From the NCBI GenBank assembly GCA_028824685.1, contig JAPPCZ010000036.1, positions 1 to 42,632 on the forward strand: a stretch of 42,632 nucleotides of DNA, written 5' to 3'. The position numbers and the translations under genes were made by a program. The notes under the pieces were generated by a model. That model was not told the origin of the DNA, made no database searches, and saw only the letters and a program-made list of their open reading frames with translations. This document shows, piece by piece, positions 15,520 to 24,520 of this stretch. This stretch comes from Candidatus Poribacteria bacterium. Its GTDB lineage: Bacteria; Poribacteria; WGA-4E; WGA-3G. The stretch's first letter is position 1. Every line of letters begins with the position of its first letter.

Positions 15520-16521
15520 ATGCTCTTATTACGTCTTATCCTCTGCTGCCTGCTCTGTTTGCTACCCACGCTGGCACACACAAAAATCGTATTCAAATCC
15601 AAACGCGCTGCTACTGGAGGTGAGCGTCTGTATGTGATGGACGATGACGGGCGCAATGTACAACAGATAACAGACTATAGTGCATTGTGGCCTGTTTGGT
15701 CTCCTGACGGTAAGCAGATCGCTTTTCTTAAAAGTCTGCCAGTGGAACGAAGGCAACCGCAACAGTTTGCCGTCTTCATCATCAATAGCGATGGCAGCAA
15801 TCTACACAGGCTCACCGATGACCACGAGGATGATCTTAATGGGGGTCGTCTTTTCGAGGGGGCACCTTCCTGGTCTCCCGATGGGCATCGCATCGCCTTC
15901 ACAAGCGCCAGAGCGACCAAACCGGGAACATCCGGGAAAGAGATCTACACGATGGATTTAACCACTAAAAAGATGCGGCGCCTGACGCGCAGAGAGAGTT
16001 TGAAAACGTCCGTGTCCTGGTCGCCTGATGGTAGATACATTGCGTATCGGGATGATGCGCTCATCAGAGGGTTCCCCACAATCTTTGTGATGCGTGCCGA
16101 CGGCAGCGGGCAACGCGAACTTGTTAAGGCGGATATGTTTCATTTTCGTTATGGGCCGCGCTGGTCTCCTGATAGCCAATCTGTTGTGTATGATGAGGAT
16201 AATTTTGGGCCGGGGGGTGGCGGTCAAGTTGTGATTCACAATATCAAGACGGACAAACGGCAGGTTGTTGATACGCCTGACAACTGGGATGTCCATGGTG
16301 CGTGCTTTATGGGCAGCAAACACCTCTTGATTTCAGCAAAAGGGTTCAATGGCACTCCCGATAAGTATGAAATCTACCGCTATCACCTCGTTACAGGCGA
16401 AATCGTGAACTTGACAAATACACCTGGCAATGATTATGCGATGGATTGGATAGACGATGATGTGCTGTCTGTATCCCCAAAAGATAAAAAAAAAGTAACG
16501 TGGGGAGAGATAAAGCAATAA
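15520..16521 (+). CDS. Exported TolB-like beta-propeller protein
   Basis: The 333-residue protein has a signal peptide (LLLRLILCCLLCLLPTLAHT) followed by six PD40/WD40-like blades. The repeats carry the signature [WS]SPDG as WPVWSPDGKQIAF, PSWSPDGHRIAF, VSWSPDGRYIAY, PRWSPDSQSVVY and two degraded copies. TolB itself has an extra N-terminal domain and works with Pal; that domain is absent, so this is a propeller-only relative rather than the Tol subunit. The fold usually acts as a periplasmic or surface binding scaffold. GGAGGTGAACA precedes the ATG. It is co-directional with the secreted protein upstream, and the transcript ends at the terminator at 16551. Confidence 0.87.
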   Translation: MLLLRLILCCLLCLLPTLAHTKIVFKSKRAATGGERLYVMDDDGRNVQQITDYSALWPVWSPDGKQIAFLKSLPVERRQPQQFAVFIINSDGSNLHRLTDDHEDDLNGGRLFEGAPSWSPDGHRIAFTSARATKPGTSGKEIYTMDLTTKKMRRLTRRESLKTSVSWSPDGRYIAYRDDALIRGFPTIFVMRADGSGQRELVKADMFHFRYGPRWSPDSQSVVYDEDNFGPGGGGQVVIHNIKTDKRQVVDTPDNWDVHGACFMGSKHLLISAKGFNGTPDKYEIYRYHLVTGEIVNLTNTPGNDYAMDWIDDDVLSVSPKDKKKVTWGEIKQ

Positions 16522-16550
16522 AGCCGTGAAAACAGAGACAGGCCTTTTTA

Positions 16551-16589
16551 GGTAGGTGTCCTTTATTGGGTATCTGCCTTTTCTTTTTT
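16551..16589 (+). terminator. Rho-independent terminator
   Basis: An 11-pair stem (16551-16561 with 16568-16578, including several G-T pairs), a TTTATT loop and the T-rich run TTTTCTTTTTT. It lies 30 bases after the TolB-like gene. Confidence 0.75.
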
Positions 16590-16640
16590 ATCGGCATAGG
16601 TGGCAAACTGCACCTACCGCGGGATGGAAGTGTCTACAAC

Positions 16641-16800
16641 CTATCTCATAAATAGTTGGCGGGCTTTGAAAACCCGATTTCAAAATCTTGTAGGAGCGAT
16701 CTCCGAATCGCGACGAAACTCACTGATAGTCGGGAATCGGAGTTCCCTCCTACAAAGAGAATCAACTCATAACGAACCAATAAATCCTATTTATGAGATA
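16641..16800 (+). mobile_element. MITE A, copy 1, flanking the dioxygenase gene
   Basis: The ends TATCTCATAAATAG (16642-16655) and CTATTTATGAGATA (16787-16800) are perfect inverted repeats. The core is a GTAGGAG-tagged palindromic pair (GTAGGAGCGATCTCCGA ... CCCTCCTAC, about 16691-16754). No coding capacity. An inverted, very similar copy lies at 17735-17889. Confidence 0.75.
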
Positions 16801-16813
16801 CGCTCTATTTATT

Positions 16814-17641
16814 TTATGATTCACCAGAAATTGTGACGACTTGCGGTGCTTGTTCTAACTTCAGATTGTGTTCTGTTGCCCATTGTGCTGCTGCGCCACC
16901 ACCACCACCGAGAAATTGCTTGCCAAGGTCATCAACGTTTTTCAGAACATCTTCGTCAGGCTGCTGTTTGTCATTATAATGTAAAAGGTATCCCTCTGGC
17001 TTGAGCCAAGCGTAGTGGTATCCGTAAATAACAATTTTAGCAGTTTTATCAGTAAAGTTGAGACCAGTGCTGTGGTAGGTGCGATTTTCAAAGAAATATG
17101 CATCCCCTGCCCGTAGGAGTGGTTCAGCGTAGGGTTCGATTGGATCAATTTCACCTTCAGGAATGCCCAAAGGTTCTCGCAACTTGTGGCTTTTTGGTAT
17201 AAACCACGTAGCACCGGAATTCGGGACGGTGAGATCTGTTAGGCAATAAGCGACCTTCAACCCAACGCGTGGGCAATTTTTGTGTCCGAGATCTAAATGT
17301 AAACCGACATCACGATGCCAGCCGCGATCTTCAGGCATCTCGTGTGGCTGCGGGCGTTTGTAGAGGAGCGCTGTGTTAGTAATATGTATATTTGTCCCAA
17401 GTAGTTGAATCACCAATGGAATTGCTTTTGTCTGTGATGTGAGTTCTGCAAATGCGGGTTCTTGCACCAATCCGTCTCGTTTGTGTACGTACTGTACGTC
17501 TGTTTCAAGTGAATCCACAATACGGTCACCTGCTTCAGTTAACCGAGCTATCATTTCGTCGTCAAGCACTGACCGCATGATGAAAAATCCGTTTTCTTCA
17601 AATTCCTCACGTTGTTCCTTTGTCAACTGGACGAATTCCAT
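16814..17641 (-). CDS. Phytanoyl-CoA dioxygenase (PhyH) family protein
   Basis: The 275-residue protein belongs to the Fe(II)/2-oxoglutarate PhyH family of oxygenases. The iron ligands are visible: GWHRDVGLHLD gives H109 and D111, and NRTYHSTG gives the distal H190, with downstream basic residues (KTAK) placed to bind 2-oxoglutarate. A glycine-rich, low-complexity loop (GGGGGAAA) near 245 is unusual. The substrate cannot be predicted: the family includes hydroxylases of lipids, halogenases and small-metabolite enzymes, and it is much expanded in Poribacteria. The ATG at 17641 follows AAAGGAG. The gene stands alone between two inverted MITE copies, only 13 bases from one and 94 from the other, and therefore looks like a possible mobile cassette. 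Confidence 0.93.
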   Translation of the reverse strand: MEFVQLTKEQREEFEENGFFIMRSVLDDEMIARLTEAGDRIVDSLETDVQYVHKRDGLVQEPAFAELTSQTKAIPLVIQLLGTNIHITNTALLYKRPQPHEMPEDRGWHRDVGLHLDLGHKNCPRVGLKVAYCLTDLTVPNSGATWFIPKSHKLREPLGIPEGEIDPIEPYAEPLLRAGDAYFFENRTYHSTGLNFTDKTAKIVIYGYHYAWLKPEGYLLHYNDKQQPDEDVLKNVDDLGKQFLGGGGGAAAQWATEHNLKLEQAPQVVTISGES

Positions 17642-17734
17642 GTTATACTCCTTTGTTCCCTTAAGCGATTGAGAATAGAATTTTCGGATATGGTATCTAA
17701 CTAAAATATTAAGTGTGCTACTATCTATAGAGTG

Positions 17735-17889
17735 TATCTCATAAATAGGATTTGTTGGTTCATTATCAGTTGATTCTCTTTGTAGGAGGGAACTCCGATT
17801 CCCGACTATAAACGGGTCGCGATTCGGAGATCGCTCCTACAGGATTTTGAAATCGGGCTTTCAAGGAACTACAACTATTTATGAGATAG
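17735..17889 (-). mobile_element. MITE A, copy 2, inverted relative to copy 1
   Basis: The ends TATCTCATAAATAG (17735-17748) and CTATTTATGAGATA (17875-17888) enclose the same core in reverse: GTAGGAGGGAACTCCGATT, then CCCGAC, a spacer, and the GATCGCTCCTAC end. The sequence outside the ends (CTACAACC on one side, CTCTAT on the other) is also shared with copy 1, so the true element is about 10 bases longer on each side. Confidence 0.75.
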
Positions 17890-17926
17890 GTTGTAGTGTT
17901 AAATCCATTTGATTATACACCAAAAC

Positions 17927-20224
17927 TTATTTCAGAATTAACATCTTTCGCGTTGATTTGAACTTTCCTGCTGTTAAAGTGTAGAAATACACACCGCTTG
18001 CAACAGCATCACCAGTTTCGTTTTTACCATCCCAATACGCCGCGCGGGTTTTATCGTGATAGATGCCTACAGTTTGATGTCCTAACGCTAAAGTTCGCAC
18101 GACTGCACCATCAGTTGTATAAATAGAAATGTTGACATCTGCAGATTCTGCTAATTGATAAGGTATCCATGTTTCCGGATTAAATGGATTTGGGTAATTT
18201 GGTAAGAGTGCTGTCTTTTTCGGAGTTAACGATGCTAAGAGATTTTCTAAAAAGCGAATGCCTCTTTGCGATATTACATCCGTCATATTTGATTGTTGTG
18301 CTTGTGATAACCACCTTTGTACTTGGTCGCTTGTAAAGACATTTTTTAGGTTGATATTCCACGCTGTTGGTGCGGCAGCTGCGTCATTAATTGCACCTGC
18401 AACTGTAACAAGATCTATAATATTGATAACACCGTCTTCATTAACATCCGCTGGGTTTCCACCTGATGACACTTGTTGTCCTAAACTTGAAGCGACCTGA
18501 ACCAAATCCAAAATGCTGACGACCCCATCTCTGTTCACATCACCTAAAGGCGGTTCGATTATCTCTGCATTTTCAAAGGTCGGGATATAACGGAATCCAT
18601 TTGGAGCAACTAAAAAGCCAGAAATTCCTACAGTTGAAGTTTTAACATCAAGCACTTCGAATGCTACTGTTTCAAGGGTTCCGTTACCGTTGCCAACACC
18701 ATCATCAAAATAGCTGCTCTCACTGCTTGATATATGTTTGAGTGCGGACTGGTCAAAATCAAGCGTTAATTCAGACCTTTCAACATTTTGACCATCAACG
18801 ATGTCAATGTTAAAAATAAGTTGTTCACCGATCGCGGGGGAAAGCACCGTGGAAGGATTAATGCTAACAACTGCAGAAGAGGGTAATTCTGGTGGGACAA
18901 CCTTTCCATTATAGGTAAAGAAGGGAGAAACGAAACCGACGTCGTAAAACTCAATAAAGGACTCTTTGACATCAACCACCTCAAAGGTGACTTTTGCCAA
19001 TATACCTTTACCTCCTGTAAAACGTGATTTAAACCTTACTCGATCTTGATCTCTCGTTGCGTAAAATTCCCACTCAATAGTAGCTGAAGAATATACTAAA
19101 TCCCCTTTTTTAACTTCAACAAAACGCAAAGCACTTTCATCAAAACTTAAGATAAAGTTATCAAACCATGATTTTGGACTCGTATCGGCTTCAACGTTGA
19201 TAGTAAACTGTTCGCCAATAGCGGGAGATACTATGGGATAGGGCGTAATTTTAAAACTTTTAGTGATATTCCATAGGCGAACGGTGGGGTCCCAACTACC
19301 AGTTGCGATTGTTTTTCCATCGGGACTGAACGCGATGCTATCGACTGTACCCATCTTCTTGTCTCGGTCAGCGATGACACCGATCTTCCTTTCAGTGGTA
19401 ATATCCCATATACGGATGCTACCTCTATAAATCCCCGCTGCGATTGTTTTTCCATCGGGACTGAACGCTAAGCACATGTTCCATAGGTAGCTATGGTCAC
19501 GCTCTCCGAATGTTTTGATATTCTCAGTAGTTTCCACATCCCATAAACGGATGGCACCTTTTTCGCTTCCTGTTGCCAGCGTTTTTCCATCGGGACTAAA
19601 CACTACGCTCATAACATCACCTGTCGCCTCGGTAAAAGTATAGGTGTTTGTGTGTGTATCAACATCCCATAGACGAAAAGTATTGTCCCAACTGCCACTC
19701 GCAAGTATTTTACCGTCAAAACTGAACGCTACAGATGTAACCCTACCCTTATGCTCAGTGAGCGTTTTGATGCTGGTTTCTGTATCAACATCCCACAATC
19801 GAATAGTCTTGTCGTAACTTCCGCTTGCGATCATTTTCCCATCAGGACTGAATGCTAAGGAAGAGACAGCATCCTTATGTCCTGTAAGAATAGCGATGTT
19901 TTTGTGTGTGTCTAAATCCCACAACCTGATGGTGCGGTCATAACTTCCGCTTGCGAGCATTTTCCCATCGGGACTGAATGCTACGGAATAAACCGGACTT
20001 GTATGTCCAGTGAGTGAGTTGATCTCTTCACGAGCAGCCACATCCCATAGACGTACGGTTTTGTCCCAACTACCACTTGCGATCATTTTCCCATCGGGAC
20101 TGAATGCTACGCTATCAACCTTACCTGTATGTCCCTCAAATGGAGTAGAGTGAAAAAATACGCGTGCGGAGGTGTTTAAGGTCAAAACGGTTAAAAGGGT
20201 AAATACAGTCAAAGATGTTTTCAT
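17927..20224 (-). CDS. Secreted WD40 propeller with cohesin-like, dockerin and C-terminal sorting domains
   Basis: The 765-residue protein starts with a signal peptide (MKTSLTVFTLLTVLTLNTSA). Residues about 25-320 are seven WD40 repeats (FSPDGKMIASGSWDKTVRLW and variants). Two cohesin-like beta-sandwiches follow, each opening with SPAIGEQ (about 340-460 and 470-550). Next comes a type I dockerin with two Ca-binding loops (DVNRDGVVSILDLV and DVNEDGVINIIDLV). The C-terminus holds NYPNPFNPETWIPYQL and a FlgD-like Ig domain ending in a basic FKSTRKMLILK, as in Por/type IX-like sorting domains. Such combinations are typical of Poribacteria surface proteins. Carrying both a cohesin-like and a dockerin module could permit self-assembly. 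Start at 20224 rather than 54 bases upstream, because the signal peptide begins there. Confidence 0.9.
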   Translation of the reverse strand: MKTSLTVFTLLTVLTLNTSARVFFHSTPFEGHTGKVDSVAFSPDGKMIASGSWDKTVRLWDVAAREEINSLTGHTSPVYSVAFSPDGKMLASGSYDRTIRLWDLDTHKNIAILTGHKDAVSSLAFSPDGKMIASGSYDKTIRLWDVDTETSIKTLTEHKGRVTSVAFSFDGKILASGSWDNTFRLWDVDTHTNTYTFTEATGDVMSVVFSPDGKTLATGSEKGAIRLWDVETTENIKTFGERDHSYLWNMCLAFSPDGKTIAAGIYRGSIRIWDITTERKIGVIADRDKKMGTVDSIAFSPDGKTIATGSWDPTVRLWNITKSFKITPYPIVSPAIGEQFTINVEADTSPKSWFDNFILSFDESALRFVEVKKGDLVYSSATIEWEFYATRDQDRVRFKSRFTGGKGILAKVTFEVVDVKESFIEFYDVGFVSPFFTYNGKVVPPELPSSAVVSINPSTVLSPAIGEQLIFNIDIVDGQNVERSELTLDFDQSALKHISSSESSYFDDGVGNGNGTLETVAFEVLDVKTSTVGISGFLVAPNGFRYIPTFENAEIIEPPLGDVNRDGVVSILDLVQVASSLGQQVSSGGNPADVNEDGVINIIDLVTVAGAINDAAAAPTAWNINLKNVFTSDQVQRWLSQAQQSNMTDVISQRGIRFLENLLASLTPKKTALLPNYPNPFNPETWIPYQLAESADVNISIYTTDGAVVRTLALGHQTVGIYHDKTRAAYWDGKNETGDAVASGVYFYTLTAGKFKSTRKMLILK

Positions 20225-20374
20225 AACCAAGTTCTCTTCTATATATTTTGAAGCACATCTTGTGGGGTTTGTTACCAAGAAATTGTCATTGTTCTTTTAA
20301 CATATTTTTGCTTCATCTCTATATTACCATGAAAAGTAGTTCTATCAAAGCGAATTTTCTGCTGGACATAACCC

Positions 20375-20403
20375 TTGAAAATTTTCATAGCACTCAATAT
20401 AAT
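20375..20403 (+). promoter_or_regulatory. Sigma-70-type promoter for comEC
   Basis: TTGAAA (20375-20380), a 17-base spacer and TATAAT (20398-20403). The transcript would begin about 30 bases before the ATG at 20442. The coding region itself lacks a clear ribosome site. Confidence 0.6.
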
Positions 20404-20441
20404 GGAGGATATATCCAACCTAAAATTCTTCACAAACAGAA

Positions 20442-22922
20442 ATGACATCTAAACTACGACCCGCACTCTATTTCCTTATCCCTTTTCTGCTTGGTATTTT
20501 CATAGGTGAATGGACATCAATTCCGATTCTTTGGCTATGGTTATCTGTGTTGATATGTCTTATCGGTAGCATTTTGACAAGAAATCAGTCAAAATATCTA
20601 TGTTACGTGTTGCTCCATATCGCAATTTTTGCATGTGGAATGCTGAGATTGGAAATTGCTAATGTCCCATCAATACCTGCCGATTTTTATGACCAACCAA
20701 TTAGTTTTACAGGTAAAACTGTATATCAACCGGAGCGCGGTGAAACTTGGGAAGCATGCTATGCTGTTGGAAAGGTTCAACTGTTATCTGACCCATCGCG
20801 GGCAGTGCCTGCAAAGTTCTTGATAAGGTTTCAGGAATTGATACCGTTACGTTACGGTAAACATCTAACTTTAACAGGTGTGCTGCGTCAACCTGATACA
20901 CAGAGGAATCCAGGTGGTTTTGACTATCGCGCCTATCTTGCACGGCAGAATGTCTCTGGAATCATCTATCATCAAGGATTGCTTGACATAGGCGAACAGT
21001 CAGGATTTCCACCATTGCGCTGGATAGAGGCACTGCGCGTGCGAACTGAGCAGATTATTGATAACGCATATTCGGGGTTAGAAACCCTTCCAACAAATGC
21101 GTTGCATGCGAAATTGCTAAAAGCAATTCTGCTTGGAAAACGGAGCGATGTGCCATCAGAGACTTTAGACACTTTTCGCAACAGTGGTACTTTTCATGTG
21201 CTGGCGGTGTCGGGGTTGCATGTCGGACTCGTTGCAATGTTTTGTTACATCGCTTTATCCACATTTAGAATTCCTAAGAAGATGCTTTCTCTTCTGACGA
21301 TTTTAGCGGTTCTCATTTACGCGTGTTTAGTTGGTTTCCGCCCATCTGTCTTTCGTGCTTCACTTATGGCAATCCTATTTTTATTTGCAATAATTATTGA
21401 TCGTGAGGCAGACCTTTTCAATCTGCTTGCAGTTGCTGCTTTGGCATTGCTTCTGTTAAATCCGATGCAGTTGTGGGATGTCGGTTTCCAACTTTCGTTT
21501 GTTGCGGTAGCTTCCATTGTCTATTTAGTTCCGAAAATGGAGAAACCTTTTCGGAAGTTGTGGGAGTCCGCTGAATCTGACGATGTTAGTAATCTTCAAA
21601 AAATTAAGAACACAGCGGTAAAATGGTTGGTGTTATCCTATCTCGTGACATTCGCTGCGCAGCTTGGCACTGGACCGCTCATTGCTTTTCATTTTTATAG
21701 GGCATATCCACTCGGTATCATTGTTGGTCCGTTTGCAGTTGGACTGGTATCGTTGGTTGTTGGCGTGGGTATAGTATCGGTCTGTGTAGGGTTTATCTGG
21801 CTACCGCTTGCTAAACTGCTGGCATTGGTTAATCATGCTATCATCTTCATTTTTCTAAAACTCATCGGAGTTTTTGGACAGGAATGGGGCATTATTAAAT
21901 TAGCACAGCCAACGTTAGGTCTTATTGTTGTCTATGTAGCAGTATGTATAGGCATTACACATTGGCGGTATGTTCATAAGCAGAGGCGGATTGCGAGCTT
22001 AATTGGTTTATCGGTTATAGCAATCTGGGTTTGGGACAGTGCATTGCATGAAAAAGGTCGTATGCTTGAAGTGATTACGCTTGATGTTGGGCAAGGAGAC
22101 GCAGCGATTATCAGATTTCCTGATGGGAAAACGATGTTGATTGATGGTGGCATTCAACGTTCCTATTACGATGAAAAACGAGAAAGAGAGGTTGAATATG
22201 ACGTAGGTGAACGTATTATTGAACCTTACCTTGATGCACATGGCATTCGGAAACTTGATTTGGTGATGCTTACGCATCCTGACATTGATCATGGTGGTGG
22301 ACTTGCACATATTTTACAGAACTATAATATTAAGTGGATTATCGGCATACCGGATATGCAACTTGAGTCACAAACCCATCAACGATTACGCAGTATTGCT
22401 AAAGCGCAGGGCATTTCCTATTCTTTTCCATATAAAGGGAATGTTGAATTGACGTCTACTGCTACGCTTAATCTATTGCACCCGATTGATGCTGCGTCCA
22501 CTGATTTAATGGACAGGGATAAAAACGATGATTCGCTTGTGGTAAAACTCAGCTATGGAGAAGTAGACATCTTATTCACTGGTGATATTGAGTCTAAGGC
22601 TGAAACTCATTTAATAGCATCTCGGCAAGATTTGAGGTCAGAAATTATAAAGGTGCCGCATCACGGCAGCCGCACCTCAAGCAGCGCGCAGTTTTTAGAT
22701 GCTGTTCAGCCGCGTTATGCTGTTTTTTCGCTTGGTAAAGGGAATCGGTTTCAATTTCCGCATGTGGATGTGGTTGCACGGTATCGGGAGAGAAATTGTG
22801 TGCAGTTACGAACGGATCAACTCGGTGCGATTGTGCTGAAGACAGATGGGAGGCGGTGTTGGTTTCGGTATACCGTTATCACTGATGGAAATGCGATTGC
22901 TTTGGCAACAAGTCGGAAATAA
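20442..22922 (+). CDS. comEC: ComEC/Rec2-family DNA uptake channel
   Basis: The 826-residue inner-membrane protein has the full architecture of the family. An N-terminal OB-like DUF4131 region covers about 30-190, with two starting membrane helices. The competence domain (about 215-500) contains the conserved FHVLAVSGLHVGL and GFRPSVFRASLMA motifs and some ten membrane helices. A C-terminal metallo-beta-lactamase-like domain begins ITLDVGQGDAAIIRFPDGKTMLIDGG and continues with LTHPDIDHGGGL, LLFTGD-like ILFTGDIE and KVPHHGSRTSSS, so its metal-binding residues are intact and a nuclease role is possible. ComEC carries single-stranded DNA across the inner membrane during transformation. No other competence gene is nearby. 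The start at the ATG at 20442 is supported by the promoter spacing but not by a ribosome site. Confidence 0.95.
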   Translation: MTSKLRPALYFLIPFLLGIFIGEWTSIPILWLWLSVLICLIGSILTRNQSKYLCYVLLHIAIFACGMLRLEIANVPSIPADFYDQPISFTGKTVYQPERGETWEACYAVGKVQLLSDPSRAVPAKFLIRFQELIPLRYGKHLTLTGVLRQPDTQRNPGGFDYRAYLARQNVSGIIYHQGLLDIGEQSGFPPLRWIEALRVRTEQIIDNAYSGLETLPTNALHAKLLKAILLGKRSDVPSETLDTFRNSGTFHVLAVSGLHVGLVAMFCYIALSTFRIPKKMLSLLTILAVLIYACLVGFRPSVFRASLMAILFLFAIIIDREADLFNLLAVAALALLLLNPMQLWDVGFQLSFVAVASIVYLVPKMEKPFRKLWESAESDDVSNLQKIKNTAVKWLVLSYLVTFAAQLGTGPLIAFHFYRAYPLGIIVGPFAVGLVSLVVGVGIVSVCVGFIWLPLAKLLALVNHAIIFIFLKLIGVFGQEWGIIKLAQPTLGLIVVYVAVCIGITHWRYVHKQRRIASLIGLSVIAIWVWDSALHEKGRMLEVITLDVGQGDAAIIRFPDGKTMLIDGGIQRSYYDEKREREVEYDVGERIIEPYLDAHGIRKLDLVMLTHPDIDHGGGLAHILQNYNIKWIIGIPDMQLESQTHQRLRSIAKAQGISYSFPYKGNVELTSTATLNLLHPIDAASTDLMDRDKNDDSLVVKLSYGEVDILFTGDIESKAETHLIASRQDLRSEIIKVPHHGSRTSSSAQFLDAVQPRYAVFSLGKGNRFQFPHVDVVARYRERNCVQLRTDQLGAIVLKTDGRRCWFRYTVITDGNAIALATSRK

Positions 22923-23089
22923 ACTGATATACATACAGTTGAAGTTAAAAACTGCTCATACAAGATGGAGTGGTGTTTGTAAAGATAAACGCAATAACCA
23001 TAAAACAACATTTAAGTTATACACAAGTTTTTTTGAGAAAAGGGATGTCAATCCGTATCGTAATATCTAATTGATTTCCAAATATTCAC

Positions 23090-23818
23090 TCACTCCACTC
23101 GTGCTAGCCATTTTCGGAAATTCTCTACATCTTTCTGATTTCTTTCATTTGGCCAAAGATGGAATTTTGCTTCTAAAAAAGCAAGATGTTCTTCATTCGT
23201 TACAGGTTCATTCAACAACCTTTTAAGTAATACACTTGTATAGGTATCAACCGCAGGGATATCCCCAAACTGTATGAGAAGCCTTTGACGTAGGTTTCTG
23301 ATGTATAACTTGGGATCACCTTCTATCAAGTTATTAATATCTATATTTTCCTTACCAAGTGTCTCTTGTTCTTTGCGTGTCTCTTCCAGTGTTCGCCATG
23401 TCGTTTCACTCGGCCAAAGGAACAGATGTGCTTCAAGATACGCTATGTGTTTATGCAGATCGTTAGAAACATATCCATCTGCAGTATTCAATTCAAATTC
23501 AATAATAGTGCGAACTTGTGGGATATCCCCAAACTGTTGAAGCAGTTGCGCGTGGCGGTATTTAGCGAGTAGTTTGGGGTTTTCTGTCAAAACCCAATCT
23601 ACCGGTAGCTCAAGTTTTATAAGTTCCAATACATATTCATCTGACAAGTTATCCCATGTATTATTCCATGTATTATTCCATGTATTATTCCATGTATTAT
23701 CCCATGAACTCTTAGGTTCACCTATAGAGATAATGGCACCTGAATCTTCAGTGTCACCACAAGACCAAAAAACAGACAGACAGAAGACGCATGTAAGTAA
23801 GGTTATGATTCTTTTCAT
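23090..23818 (-). CDS. Putative lipoprotein with tandem NTWN tract and two copies of a GD-x-P repeat domain
   Basis: The 242-residue protein begins with a signal sequence ending FWSCG, so Cys20 may be lipidated, although Phe and Trp before it make a weak lipobox. A perfect tandem run encodes NTWN repeated four times (12-base repeat, about 23648-23704). Two copies of an uncharacterised unit follow: QFGDIP-x-V-x-T ... LEAHLFLWPSETT and QFGDIP-x-V-x-T ... LEAKFHLWPNER. The same unit occurs once in the gene just upstream. The ATG at 23818 overlaps the upstream stop (ATGA), indicating translational coupling; GGGTGG serves as ribosome site. Family not recognised; the helical repeat suggests protein binding in the periplasm. 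Confidence 0.75.
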   Translation of the reverse strand: MKRIITLLTCVFCLSVFWSCGDTEDSGAIISIGEPKSSWDNTWNNTWNNTWNNTWDNLSDEYVLELIKLELPVDWVLTENPKLLAKYRHAQLLQQFGDIPQVRTIIEFELNTADGYVSNDLHKHIAYLEAHLFLWPSETTWRTLEETRKEQETLGKENIDINNLIEGDPKLYIRNLRQRLLIQFGDIPAVDTYTSVLLKRLLNEPVTNEEHLAFLEAKFHLWPNERNQKDVENFRKWLARVE

Positions 23819-24444
23819 TCGTCCCACCCTACAAAAATGATATTCTTACCTTCGTCCTTCATTTTTAGCACTTCTTCCAGTGTTTCTCGTGTTGTCTTAT
23901 TCGGCCAAAGGGACAGGTGTGCTTCAAGATAGATAATATATTCATCGAGTGTTGGAACTATACCCTTAGCTGCTCTGTGTTCATATTTGCCAATCGTGTG
24001 AACTTCAGGTTTGTCACCAAACTGTTTAAGGAGTATGTCATACAGATATTTAGCACGGAGCTCAAGGTCTTCTGTTAAGTCCCAATTTTTGGGAGGGTAA
24101 ACTTCTCCATTAGCACTCTCAGTAGTGTTCTTTACATTTTCTTTCTTTCTCCACGGATCTGTCTTAGAGAGCAAAGAATCAAGCGGTTTGTCGTCGCGCC
24201 AGTCATAATTGTTACTTGGAGCTACTTTTGGTGCGGGCGTGTGTTGGACAGTATCATGACTGTGATCATGAGTGTGGTTTTTAGATTTTTTTACAAACGC
24301 AGATTTTTTACGAGGGGTTGGTTGTGTCGTATTGTAGCGGACTTCGGGTTCGGAGGGTGTTCTATCATACAACCAAACAAGTGATCCTGTGGCTAAAACG
24401 GCGAGAACGATAATGCTGGCAAGCAAATACTTTTTCAAAGACAT
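23815..24444 (-). CDS. Membrane-anchored protein with a His-rich linker and one GD-x-P repeat
   Basis: The 209-residue protein has one membrane helix near the N-terminus (YLLASIIVLAVLATGSLVWL), then a basic Pro/Thr-rich linker with the His-rich stretch NHTHDHSHDTVQH that could bind metal. The C-terminal third carries the unit QFGDKP-x-V-x-T ... YLEAHLSLWPNKTTRETLEE shared with the downstream lipoprotein. The topology resembles an anti-sigma factor (cytoplasmic N-terminus short, periplasmic domain large), but no anti-sigma domain is recognised and the N-terminal cytoplasmic part is only about five residues. The start is the ATG at 24444, after GGAGTGTAG; an upstream in-frame extension runs into the preceding gene. 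It overlaps the next gene by four bases. Confidence 0.75.
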   Translation of the reverse strand: MSLKKYLLASIIVLAVLATGSLVWLYDRTPSEPEVRYNTTQPTPRKKSAFVKKSKNHTHDHSHDTVQHTPAPKVAPSNNYDWRDDKPLDSLLSKTDPWRKKENVKNTTESANGEVYPPKNWDLTEDLELRAKYLYDILLKQFGDKPEVHTIGKYEHRAAKGIVPTLDEYIIYLEAHLSLWPNKTTRETLEEVLKMKDEGKNIIFVGWDE

Positions 24445-24463
24445 CTTTCTACACTCCATTACA

Positions 24464-24495
24464 CCTCGCAGCGTAGATGATCTAACGCTGCGAGG
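24464..24495 (-). other. Stem-loop between two genes of the small exported cluster
   Basis: CCTCGCAGCGT pairs perfectly with ACGCTGCGAGG around a 10-base loop, between the gene ending at 24521 and the ATG at 24444. No T tract follows on the minus strand. It probably affects mRNA stability or processing. Confidence 0.5.
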
Positions 24496-24520
24496 GTTAA
24501 TAAATACTGCAATTTGTTGG

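Noticed and set aside
23815..24444. Anti-sigma factor for the ECF sigma gene upstream
   Set aside because: The cytoplasmic N-terminus is only a few residues long and has no zinc or anti-sigma motif.
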